From the NCBI RefSeq assembly GCF_000213175.1, contig NW_009799103.1:3016904-3080903 (forward strand): a stretch of 64,000 nt of DNA, in the 5' to 3' direction. The translations under genes were made by a program, and so were the position numbers. Position 1 is the stretch's first letter, and each line of letters begins with the position of its first letter. This DNA is from Neurospora tetrasperma FGSC 2508 (taxonomy: Eukaryota; Ascomycota; Sordariomycetes; Sordariales; Sordariaceae). This document shows, piece by piece, positions 34,301 to 44,693 of this stretch. The notes below the pieces were generated by a model. It saw only the letters and a list, made by a program, of their open reading frames with translations. It did not search any database and was not told the DNA's origin.

Positions 34301-34610
34301 CCACCACCATCATCACCATCCCCATGCTCATGCCCATGCACACACACCATCATCTACCGCCTTCTCCCCCGTTGTCAGCCGCTTCAACAGCAACAACATG
34401 AATCGCCACTTTGACTTTTTCGGCGGACACGAGTCAACATCAACAGCAGCAACCACTTTTCTCGGCATGACCGAGTCCCTTCCTCGCACGCCCGAGTTCT
34501 CTATCATGGGCGGCTCGCTGGACTCGGATGCGGATCAGACATTTGGAGCGCTCAATCTGTTTCCGTTGTTGGAGACGGATGGGCATATCGATTTGGCTAA
34601 TTACTTTTGA
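31374..34610 (+). CDS. Zn2Cys6 fungal transcription factor with long low-complexity regions
   Basis: Nuclear zinc-cluster regulator; target genes unknown. Exon 1 is 31374-33637 and exon 2 is 33722-34610, with donor GTAAGT and acceptor TAG. Splicing joins RRAPVIV to SWLFASSLVLG. The product is 1050 residues. The binuclear cluster is intact: C39-x2-C42-x6-C49-x5-C55-x2-C58-x8-C67, preceded by ANACDVCKRRKVKC. A Gly/Ser/Gln-rich region runs from 80 to 240. A conserved block follows (LIFIGDCAPLSFFRTVQRLI, about 250). A Gly run from a GGT repeat lies at about 322-340. The fungal-specific transcription-factor middle region spans about 465-565 (ARSAFSIGIHR; STSMGRPPATSDVDC). The exon 2 tail is rich in Asn, His and Pro (poly-Pro, then HHHHHH, about 850-970), probably activation or disordered sequence. 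The low-complexity stretch at 80-240 could hide an unspliced intron. I cannot assign a named orthologue. Confidence 0.87.
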
Positions 34611-37358
34611 TTTGTTTCGAAATTTTTTGGCGCAGCGGAGGAGGTCCAAAGAAGGAAAAATAACTGGACGTTGAAACCGCAGAGGGGACGGGAGAGAGGG
34701 AGAGAGGGATTGTGCATGTCCCGTTTCCGAGCTAGTGCTCTACTAGAATAGGACACACACAAAATAAACGATTGAACGAACGAACGAACTGTGGACGCTT
34801 CACTTGGGATATTTGTGATATTGGCTAGCTGGTTCGTCGTGATACCTACTTTACTTCCGTAGTGCTGGATCTCTCCCTCTCTCTGTTTCGAGATTGCTAC
34901 CTGAAGCGAGAGTGGGAGCGGGTAGATACATGCGTTTGGCACGGGCAGATGACACGGCCAGCGGTTGTTGTACAACGACACGGCAGTGGCAGTAGGTAAA
35001 TACAAGGTAATTTGATACAGACGAACTGACGGATGGGATGGGATGCTGTACCCGATGAGATGGAGGGAGTAACCAATCCAAATCTTCTGATGATGGGTTG
35101 AACATTGGCAGACAACTTGCTTCTCTTGGGGATCTTTCTCTTGTTGCACCTAATTGATTCCCGTCTGCAACAACGGGGGATTAAGTGAAATGAGACTAGG
35201 CATTTTATGTCACCATCAACTGAACCCATCCTCATCCTAGGTTGACTGTAAGTATCAGATAGGTAGGCGAACGGTCGTAAAAAAACATACCGAATACATT
35301 ACGTTACATACCTTGGATACACTCATTCACCTATTGAACCATCTCTATTTTATTCTACCCTTGAACCTTATAAATTCGAGGCAGTTTCTAATTGGAACGA
35401 ATCTCTAATGGACTCTGTCCGATGCGATCCAGATCGTTTGTAGTCCCCAGCATAGTTTGTTCGTGGCCTTTCTCAAACAACGCAAACCGTGTTGGACAGT
35501 CTATAATCGATCGGTTCATCATTACGACCACTTCGGGAATAAAACCGAAGAATGCAAAACATGGGTGAAGAACGCGGGACAGGATCATCCCTTCTAGTAG
35601 AGGACCTCTTGCAGAAATTTAGATAACAACAACGGTAACAACAATGACTTCCTCTCTCTCTCCTGACTATACCTTTTTCTAAATTCCCGGCTTACTCTAT
35701 ACGGTATACCTCTGATGGATACTGCGCAAATCTTCTTCAGCACTTTGTTTATGCTTCCCAGGCTGAACAGCACCTCTTTTACAAAACGGCTTTTTGACTA
35801 TTCTGGTTAGTAAACACCGTAGTGTCCTGAGTGCCCGTTCATGGTTGATCTTGTGGCAGTGATGGTACGTCGTCGATCACCCCCTTTTTTTCTTATGCCC
35901 CCGGCTGTTGGTGTGGATGAGGACCGGTATAATGCTTGGGGTGGGGCGTAATTCTCGTTGACGACGTGAGGAAACCCCCTTATATTGCAAATATCTTGAG
36001 GGATTTATCATGTGTGCAAAAATCATCATTTCTCATTCATTTTCTTGAGTGGTGAAAAACAGAGCTGATGTCCCTTGGACTTGTTATCTTTCTTGGCCGA
36101 CTTGGCTTTGGACTTGGCTTTGTGGGGGAGGCGAGCGGAAGGAAAAGCGGGTTCACCTAGAGGGGACGATGGATGCACTAACTGACTCGCTTAGTAGCTC
36201 ATATGTAAAGCTGTTAGGAATACTAGTTCACTTCTATGCATCGAAGAACAGCCGTTGTCACCCTGGAAATGCTTATCTGGGGTTTTCCAACGGCTACCGA
36301 ACCAAGAAGACCGTTTGCAATTAAAATCATTTTCATCTCTCTGAATTCCATCCAGAGATGGCGGATGAAGGAGCTCCAGAAGCGCAACAGATTTTGTTTC
36401 AGAAATTGTTAACGATAATGATCTGATCGGCGGTGTGGATATGGCAACTTATCAAGTCGAGTGGCTCTCAGTCTCCAACAATCCCCATCCATCTTCCTTG
36501 GAAGAGAATAGAAAAAGGTGCTGATAGGAACAGGAAATCGAAGGGTGAAAGCACCACGATATGACAGATCAACAAGTGCCAGGTCCACCAGCAGCCCACT
36601 CCCATGTTCGCGATCGGCCGACTGGCGGTTGAAAGTAGCAAATGCAACGCACTGCAAGTCACACTGGAACGGGTTTGCAACGTCGTCTGGAGATTTTGTG
36701 GAGTCGCAGAGTTCCGGGGATCTGTTGCTGCTGTCTCAAATCTAATGTTTCTCAACCTCCCATCCCTGTTTTTTGCCGCCAAATGCATCCCAAGTGCCCG
36801 GCTCGAAACTGGAACCTTTCTGCCTTCAAGAAGCTGAGAGGTGGGAGGGAAAAGGGGACAAGGTCCCTCTGTTCTCGCACGCAAGGAACTCCACCAACAC
36901 TAAGTTGACTGATATACGAACTGCGGGACGGAACGAATGACGAACGATGAGAAGGTGGTAGGTACGGAAGCCCGCATGGGAAAGGGATCACCGTGACTTG
37001 TGATTGCTACTTACCGTCCGTTACACTTCTTCTTTACCAGTCCGCGTGAACTGTTCCTGCCTTTTTCTTCTTCTTTTCTTTTCTCTTCTTTTTGTTCTTT
37101 CTCTGTTCATCCCCGATATTCCATTCCTTTTTTTTCTGTTTTCCTTCCGTCCTTCGTTATCTCCTTCCTCTGCCAAGGCAAAAGGCACCCCAGACCCTAC
37201 CCTACTTACTTGCAGCTCAAGATCGCGCCTCTGCGTGAACCCAACGTTCCTTGGTTACGCGGCCTGCTTCGCTCGCTAGCTCTTGCATCTTCAAGACTCG
37301 ACACCCCTCGACATCATTTGGGATTCATGTCACTGGTGGGAGTTCAAATGTCGAAACC
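34611..37358. other. Intergenic between two plus-strand genes
   Basis: 3' region of the Zn2Cys6 gene and upstream region of the GT31 gene. AT-richer from about 35220 to 36060. A T/C-rich leader-like stretch (CTTCTTCTTTTC runs) lies at 37025-37160, just before the GT31 start. Short frames on both strands have no family likeness. Confidence 0.55.
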
Positions 37359-39176
37359 ATGACCATGAAGGTACTACTATTCCAGCGTCCAACTCGGGGC
37401 TTCTCCATCATCGTCACCCTCGTCTTCATCATTGTTCTATGGAGCATCGCCCGACTACGCCATCATGGCTCTCTACTACCGACCACCTTCGACAAGTGGG
37501 GAGGCATAGGGGAGTGGAAAGGGCAAGGAGGAGGAGGAGGAGGAGGAAGAGGAGGGAGCAACCCGCCGCCACCAGCAGACCAGACCACTTTGAAAGGCGC
37601 ACAACGACCTTACAGACCCAAGCTCGAACCAGGCCAGTGTCCCAAGGACCTCGAGTTCCTGCGTCGCCCCGAGTTTGGCTTAACCGATAACATCCTCTAC
37701 TCGCGCCGCTGCATCAAACCCATCTACAAGGCCGATTTCGACCGCAGCACCATCACCAACGTCGCCGGGCCGCTCGTCACCAACACCACCGCCCTCGATC
37801 TCACCTCGTGCTCCCACGATGAGCCCATCCCCTGCGAGCCGCTTGCCCTCGAGGTGCCTATGCCCTACCCCAAGGACGCCCAGTACCCGCACCTGCTTTT
37901 TGGCGTCGCCTCCAAGTATCAGCGCATGCGCGAAGCCATTCCAGCCTTTGCCCACTGGCTAGCCGGCACGGGCGCCCGTCTGGTCGGCACCATCGCCGAC
38001 GCCGTACCTCCCGAGCACCAAGACGACAGCACCCGAAACTCGTTCAACCTTACCTTACTCGAAGAGGAATACCGCGCCGCAGGCATCATCGCCACATTCG
38101 TCCCTCCCAAGGTCTTCAAGCGTCTCAACCTCAAAGACGGCAAACCCGACCCTCGTCCCGTGCCCGTCGAGCACCACCACTTTCTCGTCATCAAGGAACT
38201 CCTCTCCGTCATCGACTCGTCCCAGTCATCCCAGCCTCCGCACTGGCTCGCCATCCTAGACGACGACACCTTCTTCCCCTCCCTTTCCCCCCTCTCCCAA
38301 ACCCTTTCGCGATACGACCACACCCGCCCGGCCTGGCTCGGCGCTCTATCCGATGACTTCATGGCCGTGCAAGCCTGGGGCTTCATGGCCTTTGGCGGCG
38401 CCGGCTCCTTTTTGTCTTTGCCCCTAGCGCGACAACTGGCGCCCCACTTGGAGCAATGCATCACCACTGCCTCGGTCCAAACCGGCGACGGAATCCTGCG
38501 GGATTGCATCTACTCGCACACACGAACCCGACTGACGCTGGTGGAGGGGCTGAATCAGCATGATATCAAGGGGGACCCCTCAGGTTTCTTTGAGAGCGGC
38601 ATCTGGCCGGTGCTGAGTCTGCATCATTGGAAGAGTTGGTACCACGCGCCGGTGGCCAAGATGGCGAGGGTGGCCAAGGAGGTTTGTGGAGATTGTTTTT
38701 TAATGAGGGTTCGGTTCGGAACTGGTTCTTCTTCTTCTAAAGACAACAAGAAAAGGAAAGAGGAGGAAAGTCTGCTGAGTCTGGGGTATTCGATTACGCA
38801 ATATCCTGGCCTTGCCAATGGGCTCGACGATATTGACCTCTCAAGGGTGGAGGGAACGTGGAAGGAGGCGGAACGGAAGGAGAAGTTTGCGTTTAGTTAT
38901 GGTCCGGTCAGGGGGAGGTTGCAGGTGGGCAAGGAGAAGAAGAGTTGGAGATTGGTGGATGTTGATGTTGGGGAGGAGGATTCATCATCATCGTCAAAGC
39001 CACCAACACAGTCTACGGCCACCAAGAAAGAGGGCGGAGGGGCAAAGGAAGGCAGAGCATGGATATCACCCAGGAAGGGTAAGAAGAGGTTCAGACAGAT
39101 TTATGTGCACAAAGCTGCTGGACCGGCGGTGGGCGAGAGCATGGATGAGGTGATTGAGTTGGTTTGGGAGGTTTGA
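37359..39176 (+). CDS. GT31-like (fringe/galactosyltransferase-type) type II membrane glycosyltransferase
   Basis: Putative Golgi glycosyltransferase; donor and acceptor sugars unknown. Single exon of 605 residues from the first in-frame ATG (a second Met is two codons later). It has a short cytosolic N-terminus with basic residues, a signal-anchor at about 15-31, and a Gly/Pro-rich stem (about 50-75 with a Gly run from GGA repeats). The catalytic domain starts near 150. The landmark is LAILDDDTFF with the acidic triad D301-D303, the metal-binding DxD of the fringe-like fold. Downstream elements are WLGALSDDF, FGGAGSFLSLPLA and TGDGILRDCI, and a late SLHHWKSWYH resembling the conserved H/W region of this family. 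The C-terminal ~120 residues contain Ser/Lys-rich low complexity and end in an unusual acidic tail. There are cysteine pairs in the luminal part. The family call is good, the function open. Confidence 0.83.
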   Translation: MTMKVLLFQRPTRGFSIIVTLVFIIVLWSIARLRHHGSLLPTTFDKWGGIGEWKGQGGGGGGGRGGSNPPPPADQTTLKGAQRPYRPKLEPGQCPKDLEFLRRPEFGLTDNILYSRRCIKPIYKADFDRSTITNVAGPLVTNTTALDLTSCSHDEPIPCEPLALEVPMPYPKDAQYPHLLFGVASKYQRMREAIPAFAHWLAGTGARLVGTIADAVPPEHQDDSTRNSFNLTLLEEEYRAAGIIATFVPPKVFKRLNLKDGKPDPRPVPVEHHHFLVIKELLSVIDSSQSSQPPHWLAILDDDTFFPSLSPLSQTLSRYDHTRPAWLGALSDDFMAVQAWGFMAFGGAGSFLSLPLARQLAPHLEQCITTASVQTGDGILRDCIYSHTRTRLTLVEGLNQHDIKGDPSGFFESGIWPVLSLHHWKSWYHAPVAKMARVAKEVCGDCFLMRVRFGTGSSSSKDNKKRKEEESLLSLGYSITQYPGLANGLDDIDLSRVEGTWKEAERKEKFAFSYGPVRGRLQVGKEKKSWRLVDVDVGEEDSSSSSKPPTQSTATKKEGGGAKEGRAWISPRKGKKRFRQIYVHKAAGPAVGESMDEVIELVWEV

Positions 39177-39623
39177 GGTATCTCACCTCTACAACATTTA
39201 GAAGGGCTGTACATTTTCAGTTTTTGGGGGCTACGCATTAAAGGGGGGATTTCAATTCATTAAGCCGGCTGGCTTGGCATCATTGGGTTGGTTGGGAATG
39301 GCGGCATTGGGTATGCCAAACGGCTACATCATATCATGGAAGGCGGCGTTCGACGGATTGTTTGTTTCAGTGTAAATGTTAGACAACTCCTTGTAGATGG
39401 GTTGATGACCCAGAAATGGTCTTTTCGAGAGTTGATAGTCAAGACTAACGTTACATCAAGATTCAAGGAGCTCACCACTGCATATGTATGAAATGTTCTC
39501 TAACTCGTGATGCACTGAAGAAGTTCGAACTTGCATCGCCTGCGTCACAGGTACAGCCAACAGGAGAACCCGTCCGTCTCGCTCTCTTCCCACACTTTTC
39601 CCTCCTTAGTCTGATCCTCGGTC
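39177..39623. other. Intergenic between convergent genes
   Basis: 3' regions of the GT31 gene (+) and the CVNH gene (-). Nothing further seen. Confidence 0.6.
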
Positions 39624-40656
39624 CTAGGCAGAAAAAGGACCAGGACCGATTCCTGACCCCATTCCACCACGGCAAACAAGTGTACCATTTCTGTTCTCCA
39701 CGCCTTCGTCTGTAGAGACAAATATTGTCGTCAGCCATTTACTTTCTTTTCTTTTGTCGAACCAACGTGAGCTGCCCTGGATGGAGAGAAAGAAACATAC
39801 CAAGGTCTAAGACGGTAATAACAGTAGCATCAGAACCCGCCGCCGCCGTCATCGGGACACAGCTACATTTGAGTTCAGACAGGCGCACCGGCAGGTCGGC
39901 AGTTGTGGTGAGGTTGCAATCGGTGCAGTAGTTTGCGAATTTGCCTCTGTGATGTGATTGGAATTCAAGACTTGTCAGCTTTATTGCCTATAGGTATTTC
40001 CTCTAATGCGGCATTCATTCACAGGGCCACTCAAGGGAGGGAGGGGATGGGAAAGAGAAAAAAGAAAGAAGGAAGTATGGAAATAAGAGGAGAAAAAAGA
40101 GAGAAAGAAAAGAGAAAAAAGAAAAAAAGAAAAAAAAAACTCACAGCGCCTGCCAGATCAGTTTCCCAGGGACATCATAACTTGAACCGAATCCCCCGCC
40201 GCCGCCGGCGGTGGTGGTGGTAGTCCCCTGGTCAAACCCGATACACAGATTTAGGTCAAGCTGGTTAAACTCTGGGGATTGGGATTGGGATATTCCGTCC
40301 CCCTCCCCTGCCCCTTGTTCTTGTTCTTGTTCTTCCTCTGGGCCACCAGAGACGTCGGCCGGCTTGATAGGACGGCAAGTCGCGGCGAGGAAGTACCCGT
40401 TCATGAGGGTGATTTGGGCGCAGGAGCGCGAGAAGTTGCCGGTTATTATTTCATTGTTGTCGTTGCTGTGGTCGTTGTTGTGAGGGAGAGGGGGAGTTAG
40501 AGCGAGAGAGAGGGGGGGAGTGACTAGGGAGGACCTGGAGAGTGTGGGGATTGGATTTGGAGATGCTGAAGCTGTGGGGTGGGCGAGGGCGAAGGTGAAG
40601 GAGAAGGAGGCGAGGAGAGAGATGCCGAGGGCGGAGAGGATGGAGAGTTCATGCAT
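39624..40656 (-). CDS. Secreted CVNH (cyanovirin-N homology) domain protein, 3 exons
   Basis: CVNH domains are small carbohydrate-binding folds built from two sequence repeats and are common in ascomycetes. Exon 1 is 40145-40656, exon 2 is 39801-39946 and exon 3 is 39624-39709. Introns are 198 and 91 bases (donors GTGAGT and GTATGT; both acceptors CAG). Frame is kept and the product is 247 residues. Residues 1-25 are a signal peptide and 26-70 a Pro/Ser/Asn-rich linker. Repeat 1 runs from GNFSRSCAQITL (73) through LDLNLCIG (133-140) to KLIWQAL (165-171). It carries an acidic Glu/Gln-rich insertion at about 100-127 and a Thr/Gly-rich one at about 145-162. Repeat 2 starts GKFANYC (172) and runs through LKCSCVP (196-202), VLDLDEGVENRNGTLVC (216-232) to a short Gly/Pro tail. 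Intron 1 falls exactly between the repeats. The alternating S-C/L-x-C-x-C pattern and the terminal N-x-x-G-x-L are diagnostic. Ligand unknown. Confidence 0.88.
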
Positions 40657-43600
40657 TTTCGTTGATTGATTGTTTGTTTGTTTGTTTGGGTTGTGGAAGT
40701 TGTTGATGAGATCTCGTCAATGGTGGTGACTGAGATCTTGGTTGGTTGTAGACGAGTTGCTGGAAGAAATTGGAGAGATGGATATTGACTTTGTGGATGT
40801 TGCTTGTCTGTGAAGATTTTGAAAATCTTTTGCGAGATATCGATGAGCTCAATCTTTCACTTCATTGTGCTGAAGGAAGGAAGCTGTCGCACTCGGTGCT
40901 GCCTGCCCCTCTGTGTATTGGCGAAACTTTCGAGTGAGAACCTTGATAGTCTTTCCCTGTGCCCGTCTACTTAGAATGGAAGGCGCCTCGTTCGTTTGCT
41001 CTTGCCAGCTAGACTACTTATGAGACTAATATCGATGTCAGTCAATGTAAGATCTCACATCTTCGGACGATACTATTCAGTATCACAAAGACGGATACAA
41101 TGTCTCGAAATAGAACCGAGACCAATAGACGTCACGTCACGGCCAAGCTGTCTGCACTACAGACGACCTACTTCAGCCTATACACCCTTTTTCCCTGGAA
41201 GGAGGCACGTCATGACGATACTTGTTTGTTTTGTTCATCAGAGGAAACACATTGCCAGCTAGTGCTTCAACGAAGAAGATGACAGCGGCGTGATATCGCG
41301 TTTGTCGAAGCAAGCTTTTGGGTAACAGGACTCCCGTCTCGAGAGAGGAAGAAATGCAAAAGACTGTTCCTGTGCAACAGGAGAATATATATTCCCCCCG
41401 CGATCTGAGAAACCTGGGGAAAGAAAGCTCCACGCGGCGAGTGGCAGGGAGGACAGTGAGCGAGACTGAGACTATGATTGAGGCCACTCCGAAACAAAAG
41501 CTGACAAGGAGATACACCAGAAAGGTAGATCCGCGATTGGAGTCTGAGTGACTCGCAGGGTAAGTATCTCCTCCTTTTGTAGTGTAGGTTGTTCATAAAT
41601 TTGCCATCATATGTATATTCATGGTGTCTTTTTGGACATGACATCTCTTTGACATCTCTTTGACAGCTCGACAGTAACAGGCTAGAGCCATGAGGACGCG
41701 GGGTTGCGGTTGCGGTTGCGGGATCTTGTCTCATGGATGGAATGCTACTGTCCAGCATACTGTTCCTTCGACTAAAACACAATGACCGAAGGGGACAAGC
41801 ATCCTCATCGGCCTCAAGTTTCAAACAATATGGCGTTACTAGGACCATTTCGTCCCGTTGTTCGATGTGACATGATGAGTGTTATGGAGGTATTGGGGAG
41901 TTGCTCAAGCATTCCATCTTGCCAACTGTATGTTGGGTATCCGTCAGACTAGGTATCAGAAGGAGGCAGCCTGTGAGGAGGATCGAGGAGAGTCAAAGAG
42001 CCAGAGGATAATTGAGACTTGATGGATCGACAAACGACCTGCCCAAGTGACCCTGATGGCCCGCACCGCTACCGGCGGACCGCCCCCAACGTGAGGCCAT
42101 AGCCAAGCCGGCCTCCCTCGTGGCAGACCCCCGTGGAGGTTCACCTCGATCCAATGTCGTCGACCCCTGGGCTAAAGGGCTTGTCTGATGTTGGCTCGCC
42201 TTGGCCAGTCTTGGCTTTCTTCCCTACGAGTCCCAGTGCCCTACATTTGGGTCATTCCTTGTGGTGCTTCTGGTGCTTCTCGAAGGATCGTTGGACCTTC
42301 CTTTCGGCAGTGGTCTTGGGAATCCACGATGGAATTCCAGGGGGGGTTCCAGCTCCCGTGAATATCCCGCCGCCGGGCGATGGCGAACGGCAAGCTCCAT
42401 TGACGATGAAAATCTAAAACAGGAGTTCTCCGCATTTAATTGACGGTTGCCCCCACCATCTCATTTCCCGTCGCTGGCATAAGCATTAACATTAGGGAGC
42501 TGGTTTCTGATTGGTCAGCTGGCTGGCTCTACGAACTTGAACTTCAAGCATCTTTTCTGGGCGCCCACTTGGATAAATGCTCAATGCCTTCTTAGCAGTG
42601 GTAGAATAGAGTTCTGACCGTGATGACTTGATTTTGAGTTGGCCTAACCGACATGTTTTCGGCTTCGTTATCTCCCCTCTCCTTGTAATGATAATGGCAA
42701 CTGAGATGGGGATGGGTGATACAAGAGGAGGAAAGTTCATGATTGGCTTTTACCGCTCGTGTATGCGTTATGTACATGCACAACAATATCGAGCCAAACA
42801 AGCCTGTAGCTAATTTGTCATCCTCCTCCCTCATCTACGTGCATTATCTTGTTGGTTTTATATCCGACAGCTCCTCAACTAGCCGGGCAGACAGGGACAA
42901 AACTTGTTTGCCGTCTCTTTTTCAAAGGGCCAGACTCGGAGATCTGGAGAAAGCTCTGTAGAGTGATGGGGTTCCGTCATGATCCTGCAATCTTTAGCGT
43001 TCTAGCACGACTCATGCTCGCTCCCGTCCGGTTGCTGGATGATGAATGGTGGCGAGAGGGAAAGCCTGCTTGTAATCGGGAACCATATTTATCGCAAACC
43101 GTGCCGGGACAGGAGTGCAGCTCCGGCCCTGGTGTTGGTAACGCTGGCCACGGCATTAATCTAGAGAGAGAAATCTCGTTATCTTGCAATTTACAGCTGC
43201 AGTCGTCAACTTCGTCAAGATCCGCCGGAGTGGCCGGATAGCGGGACAGAGATCCCGGGAGCGAATGGGTTGAATTCCATTGATGGAGAAGGGAATCTCG
43301 TTTGGATATTCCTCACTTCCTTCTCCTTTGCTATGGATATTTTCGGTACAACAAACTACTTACACTTCTCCCTAGATCGAACTTGGCTCGAATCTCGAAG
43401 CAGCTAAAAAGAGGTGGATCCAACGTGGTGAGCTCCATTTCGCGGGCCCAATGGCCAATTTGGGTCCCAGTTCGACCGAGTCTTTTTTTTCTGCTTGAAG
43501 AAGTGGAGGAAAGTGGACTTCTGCCAGGGCGGCAGGCCTGCAACGCCCGGCAGCTGCAATGGATGGTTGGTGAACGGTCGCTGCTTTAGCACTGCAGTGG

Positions 43601-44693
43601 TGTAAGCGGGCCTTGAAGCGGAACCTGGGACCTCTTAGCGGCAGGCGGGCCAAGGGGGGAACAAGGGAAAAAAGGTCCGTGCCTTGATTTTCCCACTTCA
43701 ACGCATCGCTGGTGCTATTTCCTCGTCCAATTCTCACAAATCACAACCTCACCTTGTCCAAGTCTTCCTTGGATTCCTGTTCAATGCCGACTTGCTAGTT
43801 GCCAGCCATCCTGCAGGCCTGCATCTCCTTTCCCTTATCCGCCCACCGTCTTCCGTCATTCGTTCTGGTCTTTCATCATTCATCATCAATCTCGGCTTCG
43901 GGACCTGTATTGATTCGCGTCTTCCTTGTCGCACATCCACGGCCTGTGTGTTCAATTTCACACTGCCTTACGCTCGTTTTTCTTTCAACCCAACCATTTC
44001 TACTCTCGCTCTTGACCGCATTCGACCACCGTCGTCGTCATCCATCTTCATCGATCGGATATTTCCTCCGTGTCGAACTCTTCATTCGCTTTTGCTAGTT
44101 CGCACCTTCTCCTCCTATTCCATCTTCATACCACCAAACAACCATTCATCCCCTCAACCTCACATTCGTTACATCATCAATAATCACACCACCACTACCG
44201 CCGACTCAACCCTCGCTTCTGATAACGACGACAACCATCACCATCGTTCATGACCCAAGAGGCTTAGTTATTTTGGAGACTCACCTGAAGAGACATAAAC
44301 AACTATATCTCTTATCCAAACCTCCCGAAGCCATCTTTTGTCCCACTCACTCCAACTGGCCATTGCTTTGCGAAACCATCGGCATCAGTTGAGACATTCG
44401 ACGTCTGTTCCAGGGGCGCCTCTTCTCCAATTGCCGCCCAGCCTCAAGTGCGCGCGTCTGTAAGCCAACCAACGGCTGCCAGCCAGCCCTGCAGCTCCCC
44501 GACGATAACTCAATCTCCAAAAACGTGCGCTTGCGCTGCGCTTTGCATCAATCCGCCTTCTGCAGCATTTTGAACCAGGCCACTTGGGACCAAGGACCCT
44601 TCCCAGCTATACTAGGGCCCGCCCCAAGAAGCAAACCTCACCTCCAACCCGTTACAAATTATCAGCTTTTGTTCGCAAATATATGTGGCAAAG
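40657..44693. other. Intergenic between divergent genes (4 kb)
   Basis: Upstream of the CVNH gene (-) and the TBC gene (+). Seen: GTTT repeats at 40670-40688, GGTTGC repeats near 41701-41722, and ATATATATT near 41385. From about 43700 to 44690 there is a C/T-rich leader-like tract (CATCATCAT, CCACCAC) leading to the TBC start. Frames of up to 193 codons occur (41267-41848, minus) but show no family features. Nothing else supported. Confidence 0.5.

Noticed and set aside
41267-41848. 193-codon minus-strand frame
   Set aside because: Composition looks random; no family likeness.
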